Assembly: GCF_000613245.1 (NCBI RefSeq) | Contig: NZ_HG964936.1 | Span: 97,734 to 133,337, forward strand | DNA from: Mycobacterium asiaticum DSM 44297 | GTDB taxonomy: Bacteria > Actinomycetota > Actinomycetes > Mycobacteriales > Mycobacteriaceae | DNA: 35,604 nt | Direction: 5' to 3' | Shown here: positions 9,485 through 16,859 of the stretch, in pieces | Layout: every line of letters begins with the position of its first letter | Numbering within the stretch: the stretch's first letter is position 1 | Notes under the pieces: model-generated | Told to the model about the DNA's origin: nothing | What the model saw: only the letters and a program-made list of their open reading frames with translations | The model's database searches: none | Position numbers and translations under genes: made by a program

Positions 9485-10151
9485 CCTTCGCCACCTCTCC
9501 GTTCGTCGGCTGCCATCGGTTTTCCCAGACAAAGTCCGTCAGCGGTCGCGCCGTGGTCCAGCCGTCCAGTTCCAGCGCGGGCCGGTCGGGAAACTCCGGT
9601 ACCGGACCGAGGCACAGGATCGCGACGGGCTCGGCGTCGGAGGGCATGTCCAGCAGGTCCGCCAGGCGGCGCGGATCGAACAGCGACACCCACCCCACGC
9701 CCAGGCCCTCGCAGCGCGCCGCCAGCCACAGATTCTGGATCGCGCACGACACCGACGCCAGGTCCATCTGCGGCAGAGTGCGCCGCCCGAAGATGTGCGA
9801 ATCCCTGTTGTCGCACAGCGACACCACCAGCAGCTCGGCGCATTCCCGGATTCCTTCGACCTTCAACGCCAGAAACTCCGCCTCGCGTGGTCCCAGGGCC
9901 GCGCCGGTCAGCGCCCGTTCCTCGTCGACCAGGGCATGGATGCGTTGCCGAAGCTGTCCGTCGGTGATCCGGATGAAACGCCACGGCTGCATCAGGCCCA
10001 CACTGGGCGCGGCGTGCGCGGCCTGCAGCAGGCGGGTCAGCACGTCCTCGGGCACTTCTGCGCCGGGGACAAAGCGGCGCATGTCCCGGCGCTCGGCGAT
10101 CACGCGGTACACCGCCCGCCGCTGGGGCGCGGTGAATGCGTAATCGGTCAC
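9474..10151 (-). CDS. bluB: 5,6-dimethylbenzimidazole synthase BluB (nitroreductase fold)
   Basis: This 225-residue flavoprotein carries the BluB signature at the N-terminus: ERRDMRRFVPG, then LLQAAHAAPSVGLMQPWRFI. BluB uses O2 to break down reduced FMN and so makes 5,6-dimethylbenzimidazole, the lower ligand of vitamin B12. The C-terminal half (LWLAARCEGLGVGWVSLF) is the usual nitroreductase fold. It resembles Rv0306. In H37Rv the gene number implies the + strand, whereas here it is on the - strand and overlaps the sulfatase, so the local arrangement differs. I saw no obvious cobalamin riboswitch in the 24 bases between it and the upstream gene. Confidence 0.87.
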   Translation of the reverse strand: MTDYAFTAPQRRAVYRVIAERRDMRRFVPGAEVPEDVLTRLLQAAHAAPSVGLMQPWRFIRITDGQLRQRIHALVDEERALTGAALGPREAEFLALKVEGIRECAELLVVSLCDNRDSHIFGRRTLPQMDLASVSCAIQNLWLAARCEGLGVGWVSLFDPRRLADLLDMPSDAEPVAILCLGPVPEFPDRPALELDGWTTARPLTDFVWENRWQPTNGEVAKGDG

Positions 10152-10175
10152 CGGGCCATCGTAGAAACGCCGCCG

Positions 10176-10658
10176 TCACGGACTGTAGGTGACGCCCACC
10201 GCCCGGAAGACGTACTCGGGCGGCACGTCGAATGCCAGCGTGCGCCGCGGCAGCCGGGCCAGCACATCGTCGCTGATGGCGTCCTTGAAGTGCAGCGACA
10301 GGTGGCCGTTGAACCGCTCGTCGACGGCGGCGGTGTCGAGGTCGACTTGCAATCCGGTCGAAGAAATTTCCGCGGTCGCCGCGCCGCCGCCCGCCTCGTC
10401 CCAGCGCACGTCCACCGCGCGGCCGGCGAGCTTGGGCACCACCGACAGTGTCGCCAGCACCCGTTGGGAGGTGAATGCCAGGCAACCCACGTAACTGGCG
10501 ATCGTGCCCTGGGACCGCAGGCCCGGTATCGAGCCGCTGAACTTCCGGGTCACCGCCACGTACTCGGCGAGGTGGACGAGTCCCTCGGCGTCGACCTGGG
10601 CACGTAGATCGTCGGGCAGCTTGCCCACGCCGAACAACCGCCGAAGAATCACCGCCAT
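10176..10658 (-). CDS. Conserved mycobacterial protein of unknown function (Rv0307c-like)
   Basis: This 160-residue protein begins MAVILRRLFGVGKLPDDLRA and ends VFRAVGVTYSP. Its length equals that of Rv0307c as I recall it, and its position next to bluB and the PAP2 gene is also the same. I see no signal peptide, membrane segment or catalytic motif; the pattern of alternating short hydrophobic strands (SYVGCLAFTSQRVLATLSV) suggests an all-beta fold. The frame is open upstream, but the ATG at 10658 gives the conserved N-terminus. Function unknown. Confidence 0.8.
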   Translation of the reverse strand: MAVILRRLFGVGKLPDDLRAQVDAEGLVHLAEYVAVTRKFSGSIPGLRSQGTIASYVGCLAFTSQRVLATLSVVPKLAGRAVDVRWDEAGGGAATAEISSTGLQVDLDTAAVDERFNGHLSLHFKDAISDDVLARLPRRTLAFDVPPEYVFRAVGVTYSP

Positions 10659-10715
10659 GACGCCAGTATGGGGTGGTTTCGCGGGCGGTGCACCGAGCTG
10701 ATATCGATTTAGCGC

Positions 10716-11426
10716 GTGGCCGGCCCAAGATTTACCTTCAGATTCTCGACGGCGGCGTGGTTGGCGCTGGGTGCGCTGGCGCTCTACATCGTGTTGTGGG
10801 TGGGGCATCGCCAGCAGTGGGGGTGGCTGGCCACTTTCGATTGGTCCCTGCTGAATCCGGCCCACGATATCGGCATCAAGCATTCCGGGTGGGTGCGGTT
10901 CTGGGTCATTGTGTCGTTCGTGCTCGGTCCCGTCCCGCTGCGGACGCTGGGCTTTGTGCTGTCCGTGCTTCTGCTGGTGCGACGGCGAGTGCGGATGGCG
11001 CTACTGGTGCTCTGCTGTGTGACACTCAATGGCTTTGTGACGCTGGTCGGCAAGCTGTTGGCCGGGCGCCCGCGACCGGCGACCGCATTGGTTTTCGTGG
11101 GGGAGACGTCCTTTCCCTCCGGGCACGCGCTGGAGGCGGCGGCCGCCGTGCCGGCGCTGCTGACCCTGGCGCTGCCGCTGCTGTCCCGCAGGGCGTTGCG
11201 GGTCATCGCGATGGTGGTGGGCGGGTTGTGCGTGTTCATCGTCGGCGTCGCCCGGGTCGCCCTGAACGTGCATCACCCCTCGGATGTGATCGCCGGCTGG
11301 GCACTGGGGTACGTGTATTTCGTGTTGTGCCTGTGGGTGTTTCGGCCGGCGCCGGTCGATACCGAGGGCCACGCCGGGTCACGGCCCCGTGACCCAACCG
11401 GGTCTCAAGCTTTACTTGACCCCTAG
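10716..11426 (+). CDS. PAP2-family membrane phosphatase (Rv0308-like)
   Basis: This is a 236-residue integral membrane protein with the three phosphatase motifs of the PAP2 superfamily: KLLAGRPRP (K-x6-RP type), PSGH in ETSFPSGHALEA, and ARVALNVHHPSDV (R-x5-H-x3-D type). About six hydrophobic helices surround them. The active site should face the periplasm and remove phosphate from a lipid phosphate or polyprenyl pyrophosphate. The GTG start at 10716 is the best available but no strong ribosome site is seen. The L,D-transpeptidase-like gene begins 24 bases after the stop, so the two may be co-transcribed. Confidence 0.88.
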   Translation: MAGPRFTFRFSTAAWLALGALALYIVLWVGHRQQWGWLATFDWSLLNPAHDIGIKHSGWVRFWVIVSFVLGPVPLRTLGFVLSVLLLVRRRVRMALLVLCCVTLNGFVTLVGKLLAGRPRPATALVFVGETSFPSGHALEAAAAVPALLTLALPLLSRRALRVIAMVVGGLCVFIVGVARVALNVHHPSDVIAGWALGYVYFVLCLWVFRPAPVDTEGHAGSRPRDPTGSQALLDP

Positions 11427-11450
11427 TGGAGCGCGCTCGACCATAAAGGG

Positions 11451-12119
11451 ATGCGCCGACAGGTAGCTCTACTGTGTGCTGTGGTGTGCGCCTGGGTGGC
11501 CGCGTTGTTCGGCTCGACCCTGGCGGCACCGTTGGCCGCGGCCGCCGGTAACCCCTGGTTCGCCAACTCGGTTGGCAATGCGACGCAAGTGGTTTCGGTC
11601 GTTTCGACCGGTGGATCCAACGCGAAGATGGACATCTATCAACGCACCGCGGCCGGCTGGCAGGCCCTCAAGACCGGGATACCTACGCATGTCGGCTCGG
11701 CGGGCATGGCGCCACAGGCCAAGAGCGGATACCCGGCCACCCCGATGGGGGTGTACAGCCTGGACTCCGCCTTCGGCACCGCACCGAACCCGGGTGGGGG
11801 ACTGCCGTACACACAGGTGGGCCCGAATCACTGGTGGAGCGGCGACGACCACAGCCCGACGTTCAACTCCATGCAGGTGTGTCAGAAAGCCCAGTGCCCC
11901 TTCAATACTGGCGAAAGCGAGAACCTGCAGATCCCGCAGTACAAGCATGCGGTGGTGATGGGCGTCAACAAGAACAAAGTCCCCGGCGGTGGCGCTGCAT
12001 TCTTCTTTCACACCACCGACGGCGGCCCTACCGAAGGCTGTGTCGCGATCGACGACGACACACTGGTGCAGATCATCCGCTGGCTGCGCCCCGGTGCGGT
12101 GATCGCGATCGCCAAGTAG
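11451..12119 (+). CDS. Exported L,D-transpeptidase-like protein (Rv0309-like)
   Basis: This 222-residue protein has a signal peptide (residues 1 to about 32, ending AAAA) and a YkuD-type catalytic core in the C-terminal half. The likely catalytic pair is H187 in FFFHTTDGG and C197 in PTEGCVAI. The spacing is shorter than in classical L,D-transpeptidases and the usual SHGC is TEGC, so it belongs to the divergent subgroup of Rv0309. L,D-transpeptidases make 3-3 crosslinks in mycobacterial peptidoglycan; whether this branch does so is not shown by sequence. It follows the PAP2 gene closely. Confidence 0.85.
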   Translation: MRRQVALLCAVVCAWVAALFGSTLAAPLAAAAGNPWFANSVGNATQVVSVVSTGGSNAKMDIYQRTAAGWQALKTGIPTHVGSAGMAPQAKSGYPATPMGVYSLDSAFGTAPNPGGGLPYTQVGPNHWWSGDDHSPTFNSMQVCQKAQCPFNTGESENLQIPQYKHAVVMGVNKNKVPGGGAAFFFHTTDGGPTEGCVAIDDDTLVQIIRWLRPGAVIAIAK

Positions 12120-12129
12120 CCGCGTCTGC

Positions 12130-12618
12130 TCAGCCCTGGAAATCGGCGCGTGCGCGGCCGGGCTTGACGTGGAACTTCAGGTCCGCCACCGACATTGTCG
12201 CCTCGTAGGTGCGGTCGTAGCCGGTCGCGCTGATGCGCCAGCCGTCCGGGGTGCGCCGGTACTGGTCGCGGTAGAACGCCGCCCCGATCAGCATGAAGTC
12301 AAACTCGGCGACGATCACCCGGTCCTGCAGGTACCAGATGCCCGACGCGGTGTCGCCGGTGACGGTGATCTCCGGGTGCGTTACCCGGTGCTCGGTGACC
12401 ACACCAGGCCCCATCGCCGAACTCAGGTACTCGACCAGGTCCTTGCGGTTGTCGAAATGCAGCTCTTTGCCCAGCGACGAGCCGTAGGCGCCGACGATGT
12501 CCTCGGTCATCGTCTCGGCGAACTCGTCCCAGTGCTTGGTATCCATCGCCCGCAGGTAGCGGTACTTGACCTGTTTGATCGCTTCGACGTCGGCTACGGG
12601 AAACTCGGGAAGGGTCAC
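12130..12618 (-). CDS. SnoaL-like / NTF2-fold protein (Rv0310c-like)
   Basis: This protein of about 162 residues begins (V)TLPEFPVADVEAIKQVKYRYLRAMD and contains GVVTEHRVTHPEITVTGDTASG, typical of SnoaL-like NTF2-fold proteins, which include hydroxysteroid isomerases, dehydratases and small binding proteins. D/H residues line a cone-shaped pocket in the family; the substrate here is unknown. The start is uncertain: GTG 12618 fits the known length, while GTG 12636 would overlap the ribosome site itself. A 3-codon ORF just upstream may couple translation. It is convergent with the L,D-transpeptidase-like gene, 10 bases apart. Confidence 0.82.
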   Translation of the reverse strand: MTLPEFPVADVEAIKQVKYRYLRAMDTKHWDEFAETMTEDIVGAYGSSLGKELHFDNRKDLVEYLSSAMGPGVVTEHRVTHPEITVTGDTASGIWYLQDRVIVAEFDFMLIGAAFYRDQYRRTPDGWRISATGYDRTYEATMSVADLKFHVKPGRARADFQG

Positions 12619-12643
12619 CCGCTCATTGCAGCACACCTCCTTT
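12615..12643 (-). promoter_or_regulatory. Strong ribosome site plus 3-codon mini-ORF ahead of the SnoaL-like gene
   Basis: Read on the - strand, AAAGGAGG (12643-12636) lies 9 bases before ATG 12626. That ATG opens ATG-AGC-GGG-TGA, whose TGA overlaps the GTG at 12618 as GTGA. The perfect Shine-Dalgarno spacing is to the mini-ORF and not to either GTG of the real gene (17 bases to GTG 12618, overlapping GTG 12636). Reinitiation from the mini-ORF would solve this. Inference from layout only. Confidence 0.4.
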
Positions 12644-12834
12644 GCCGCCGTCTCGCAGGGCTGTCCGGCGACGCGCTCGGGGCCGGTCTGTCAATACCGC
12701 CGGTCATACCTTTTTGGTGACGACACGGCATCGACCGGATACCAATGAGGTTGGGGCAGAGGCACATCCGGGGTGTCCCTGGCTATGGTTAACGCGCTGG
12801 CTACCGACCCGCTATCGACGAAAGTATCTGCTCT

Positions 12835-14780
12835 ATGTACGACCCGCTGGGGTTGTCGATCGGGACCATGAACCTGGTTGCGGCGGCTAACGGGAACTCC
12901 CCGGTTATCCGTCGCGCCGTGCTCACCCTGTATCCACACTGCGCCCCGAAACTTGGTGCCTTCGGCGAGTTTTCAACGCTCGCCGAACCCGGCACGCTGA
13001 TGAGTGGCTTCGTGGAACGGATCGGCGATTCCGTCGCGCTGGTCTCCCCGGACGGATCCGCACATGACCCCGACCTGCTGACGGTCGAGGCGCTGGATGC
13101 GATGGTCGTTGCGGCGGGTGCGGATGGGAGTGCCGCAGAGATCGCGATTGCCGTTCCCGCGCACTGGAAGCCGAGCACCGTGCAGGCGTTGCGCAATGCG
13201 TTGCGGACGCATGTCGGCTTCGTTCGCAGCGGCATGGCGCCCCAGCTGGTGCCCGACGCCATCGCCGCCCTGACGGCGGTCAACGCCGAAGCCGAGGTGC
13301 CCGCCGACGGGGTGGTGGGCCTGCTCGACTTCGGTGCCTCAGGGACGTGCGTGACCCTGCTGGAGCGCAAGAGTGACTTCGAACCAATCGGCGCCACAAT
13401 GCGTTACGAAGACCTGTCGGGCAACCAGATCGACCAGGCACTGTTGCTGCACGCCATCGACATGCTGGGGCACAAGGACATCGACCAGACCAGTACCGCC
13501 ATGCTCTCGCAGCTCGGCGCCCTGCGTGAGCAGTGCCGTGAAGCCAAGGAGCGGTTGTCCACCGACGCGGTCACCGAGTTGGCCGCCGAACTGTCCGGAC
13601 GCAGCATCGGCATCGAGTTGAGCCGGGAGAAGTTCGAAGATCTGATCTCCGACCGGCTGACCGGTTTCATCTACGCCTTCGACGACATGCTGGCGCGCAA
13701 CAGCTCCAGCTTCGCAGATCTGGCCGCGGTAGTGACAGTCGGCGGCGGGGCCAGCATTCCGCTTGTCACCCAACGTCTTTCGTTCCACACCCGGGTGCCG
13801 GTCCTGGCCGCCGCGGAACCGGTCACCGCGGCGGCGCGGGGCGCCCTGTTGCTGGCCAAGCGCGGGGGACTGCTCGACCTGCGGACCCGGGTATCGATCG
13901 GAGCGATGGCGGCGGCGGCTTCGTCCGCAACCGGGGCCTCCGCCGGCACCAGTCTGCTCGACCTGCCGCCCGGCGACGTTCTGGTAATCGATCAGGACGC
14001 GCTGACAGAGCGCGAGCTGGCCTGGTCGCAGACCGAGTTCCCGGAGGTGATGACGCGCTTCGACGGCGACTCGTACAACGAGGACGGCCCGTGCTTTTCG
14101 ATGCGGCTGAACATCATCGACCCGCCCAAAGAGCCGCCCTGGCGCCGTATCCGGATTTCGCAGGTGCTGATCGGGCTGTGTGCCGCGGTGGCCCTGACAG
14201 CCATCGGCGGGGTGGCGATCTCGCTGACGGCCGTCGAGCAGCGGCACGTACCACACCAGCCCGCGATCGTGCCCAGTGTCGCGCCCCAGCCCAGCGCCAG
14301 GCCGCAAGCCTGCTGCCGACCAGTCCACCAGCGCTCCCCCCGTTGCCGCCGCCCAGCGAAGTCCCCCCGCCCAATGCCGCGGTGCCCACCAGTGAGCCGC
14401 CACCGCCACCGCCGCCGCCCCCGACCGTGGAACCGGCGCCGACCATGAGCGTGACGACCACCCGTCCGGCGCCGGTCACCACTACGCACCCGCCAACGCC
14501 GTCCAACACCGCGCCACCCACCACCACCCCCCAGACGACCCCGTTCAGCAGCCCGCCGAGCAGCCCCCCCGTGGCGGAGTCGCCGAGCGCAGCGGAGGCA
14601 CCGCCCAGTACCGAGCCGCCGGTGAAGATGACCACCCAGTGGATACACGTTCCGCTGCTTCCGGTCCCGATTCCGATCCAGGTGCCGCAGAACCAGGTCC
14701 CGCCAAACCAGCTACCGCAAAACCAGATACCGCAAGACCCGGGGCCGCAGAACCCCTTCCAGAATCCGGGGGGTTACTAA
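12835..14780 (+). pseudogene. HSP70/actin-like ATPase-fold membrane protein with Pro-rich C-terminus (Rv0312-like), frame broken near 14300
   Basis: The N-terminal part (from ATG 12835, MYDPLGLSIGTMNLVAA) is an HSP70/actin-type nucleotide-binding fold, with GVVGLLDFGASGTC and VVTVGGGASIPLV as phosphate-binding loops. One membrane helix follows (about residues 445-465, VLIGLCAAVALTAIGGVAIS). After about base 14300 the true Pro/Thr-rich tail continues in another frame and ends at TAA 14778-14780 with QNPGGY. Restoring one missing base between about 14285 and 14330 gives about 648 residues, close to Rv0312 (620). If read literally, the first frame ends at 14448 with a nonsense Arg-rich tail. It may be a sequencing error, since the rest is well conserved. 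Function unknown; a cell-envelope role is plausible. Confidence 0.8.
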
Positions 14781-14920
14781 ACTCTCAACCTCGGGTATAG
14801 CTGTCTCCTTTGAGATTCATAGGAATTGCTCTCCACCTCGATGTGCGCGAGTAGGGTTTTAGCTGGCAAACTCATAACAGGCCAGCAGAACGAAAATCTC
14901 GCACATGGCTTGGAGGGGCG

Positions 14921-16372
14921 ATGGACATCGTGCTCGGGGTCGCAATGGAGCCCTCAGCAGTCCGACTGGTGTTGATCGAGGGGGCGAACGCCGACGGAGT
15001 TTCCGTCGAGGAAGACACCATTGAGGTCAGCGAGACCGCACAGGTGATCGACGCGCTGATCGGGACGCGCGAAGGCGCCGCCGAGAGCGGATACCGGCTC
15101 GCGTCGACCGGTGTGACGTGGACGGACGCCAGCGAAGTCGCGCCGCTGCGCGCGCAGCTGGCGGCCCGCGAGATCGGCGGCGTCATGCTGGTCTCTCCGC
15201 TGCTGGCCGCCGCGGCGTTGGCGCAGACGGTCGGCGCGGCGCTGGAGTACCAGCACATCGCGATGTTGTTCGTCGAGGCCGACAGCGCGACGCTGGCCGT
15301 TGTCGACGTCGCCGACGGTTCGATCGTGGATCTGCATCGCCATGCGCTGCGGGATGCGTCGGTGGCCGCCGAGCTGGTGACCATGCTCGCCGGACTGGAT
15401 GCGCCGGAATCCCGCGCCCAAGGCGTGTTCGTGGTCGGCTGTGGCGTCGACATCGTCGACCTGAAGCCCACCCTGGAGGCGGCGACATCCCTGGTGGTCA
15501 GCTTGCCCGAGGAACCGGACATGGCGCTGGCCCGCGGGGCCGCCCTGGCCTCGGCGAACGCTCCGCTGTTCTCCTCGTCGACCTCCGCCCTGGCCTACGC
15601 GCTGGATCCGGGCACCGGCGAGGTGAACCCGACCGCACTCACCCCGCACTACCTGGACGTCTCCGCCGTCGCTGGCGTCGGCGACGGCGCTCTGGCCTAC
15701 AGCGCCCTGGACGCCTTGGACGACGAATGGACCGCCGAGGCTGAACCGCACAACGCCGAATCGCGGCGCAAGCCGTTGACGCTGGTCAGCGCCGCCATAG
15801 CCGGTGTCGCAGCCGTCGTCGCCGGCATGCTGATGGTTTCGCTGGCCTCGCATGTGCGGCCGACGGCCGCGCAGGAGGCCAGCGCACGGGGCGGTGCGCA
15901 GACGCCCGCGCTGCAAGCACCGGCCACCGAGCTGCCGGCGCAGGTGCTGCTGCCGGCCCCGAGCGCCGCGCCGGCGGCACCCCCACCGGCCGAGGCACCC
16001 GCCCCGGCCCCGAGCGCGCCGCCGCCGGTCGTGCAGCAGCCGGTCCAGCAGCAGCCTCCTGTGCAACAGCAGCAGCCGCCGGTCGTGCAGCAGGCACCGC
16101 AGACGGTCACCAAGCCCGCGCAGGCGCCCGCGTACTTGGCGCCGGCGCAGCAGCCCCGCCGGGCACCGACGCGTCAGGCACCCCCGCCCGTGCAGGCCCC
16201 GGTGCAGCAGGCCCCGGAACCGGCCGCGCCGCCGCCCGCCGCACCGGCACCCGCCGCGCCGGCACCGGCCGCGCCGCAGACGCCGATCATGACGGCCTAC
16301 CTGCACCTGCCGTTCTTCTCCATCCCGATACCGATCAACCCGCCGCCGCCGCCTCCGCCGCCCGCGCCTTAG
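14921..16372 (+). CDS. DUF7159-like mycobacterial protein, membrane-anchored with Pro/Gln-rich tail
   Basis: This 483-residue protein begins MDIVLGVAMEPSAVRLVLIEG, the usual start of a mycobacterial family that looks like a degenerate actin/HSP70 ATPase fold. The globular part covers about residues 1-235; one membrane helix lies at about 288-308 (SAAIAGVAAVVAGMLMVSLA). Beyond it is a long Pro/Ala/Gln-rich tract, then a hydrophobic end YLHLPFFSIPIPIN and a run of prolines. The ATG follows GGAGGGG. The architecture (ATPase-like domain, helix, Pro-rich tail, short P-I-P-I end) is the same as in the gene before it, so the two probably share a job at the cell envelope. The job is unknown. Confidence 0.82.
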   Translation: MDIVLGVAMEPSAVRLVLIEGANADGVSVEEDTIEVSETAQVIDALIGTREGAAESGYRLASTGVTWTDASEVAPLRAQLAAREIGGVMLVSPLLAAAALAQTVGAALEYQHIAMLFVEADSATLAVVDVADGSIVDLHRHALRDASVAAELVTMLAGLDAPESRAQGVFVVGCGVDIVDLKPTLEAATSLVVSLPEEPDMALARGAALASANAPLFSSSTSALAYALDPGTGEVNPTALTPHYLDVSAVAGVGDGALAYSALDALDDEWTAEAEPHNAESRRKPLTLVSAAIAGVAAVVAGMLMVSLASHVRPTAAQEASARGGAQTPALQAPATELPAQVLLPAPSAAPAAPPPAEAPAPAPSAPPPVVQQPVQQQPPVQQQQPPVVQQAPQTVTKPAQAPAYLAPAQQPRRAPTRQAPPPVQAPVQQAPEPAAPPPAAPAPAAPAPAAPQTPIMTAYLHLPFFSIPIPINPPPPPPPPAP

Positions 16373-16442
16373 GCGGCACGTGGCGGATCCGGTCGCTGAA
16401 GCGCAGACTGGCAGTAACGGTTTTCAGTGGCTAGGAGGTCGC

Positions 16443-16829
16443 GTGAGCGACAAGGGCGGATTTGGGTTCGACCCCGACGACTTCGATCGGGTGATCAGAG
16501 AGGGAACCGAGGGCCTGCGCGACGCTTTCGAGCGCATCGGCAGGTTCGTCGGCGGCCCCGGCACCAAGACCGGGTGGTCGGCGATATTCGAGGACCTGTC
16601 CCGGCGCAGCCGTCCGGAGCCGGAGACAACCGGCGAGGCCGGCGACGGCGTGTGGGCGATCTACACGGTCGACGACGACGGTGGCGCCCGGGTCGAGCAG
16701 GTTTATGCCACCGAGCTCGATGCCTTGCGCGCCAACAAGAACAACACCGACCCCAAACGCAAGGTCCGGTTCCTGCCGTACGGCATCGCCGTCAGCGTCC
16801 TCGACGATCCCGCGGAGGACACCGCGTAA
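16443..16829 (+). CDS. Conserved mycobacterial protein of unknown function (Rv0313-like)
   Basis: This 128-residue protein begins (V)SDKGGFGFDPDDFDRVIREG and is nearly the same throughout as Rv0313, with the same length. The middle (GDGVWAIYTVDDDGGARVEQVYATELDALRAN) is predicted to be mixed alpha/beta; there is no signal peptide or membrane segment. The GTG at 16443 follows AGGAGG at 16433-16438, which settles the start; the frame is open upstream from 16380. It sits 70 bases after the DUF7159-like gene and probably belongs to the same transcription unit. Function unknown. Confidence 0.88.
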   Translation: MSDKGGFGFDPDDFDRVIREGTEGLRDAFERIGRFVGGPGTKTGWSAIFEDLSRRSRPEPETTGEAGDGVWAIYTVDDDGGARVEQVYATELDALRANKNNTDPKRKVRFLPYGIAVSVLDDPAEDTA

Positions 16830-16844
16830 TCGGCCAATGCGGCC

Positions 16845-16850
16845 TATTCT
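16845..16850 (+). promoter_or_regulatory. -10-like box for the cyclase/AAA regulator
   Basis: TATTCT lies 9 bases before the GTG at 16860. There is no Shine-Dalgarno sequence at that start, and this spacing puts the expected transcription start at or next to the GTG, so a leaderless mRNA is likely. Confidence 0.4.
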
Positions 16851-16859
16851 CTGCAGATT

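Noticed and set aside
14285..14330. Programmed ribosomal frameshift in the Rv0312-like gene
   Set aside because: No slippery heptamer or clear downstream structure is evident, and other single-base breaks in the window make an indel or sequencing error the simpler view.
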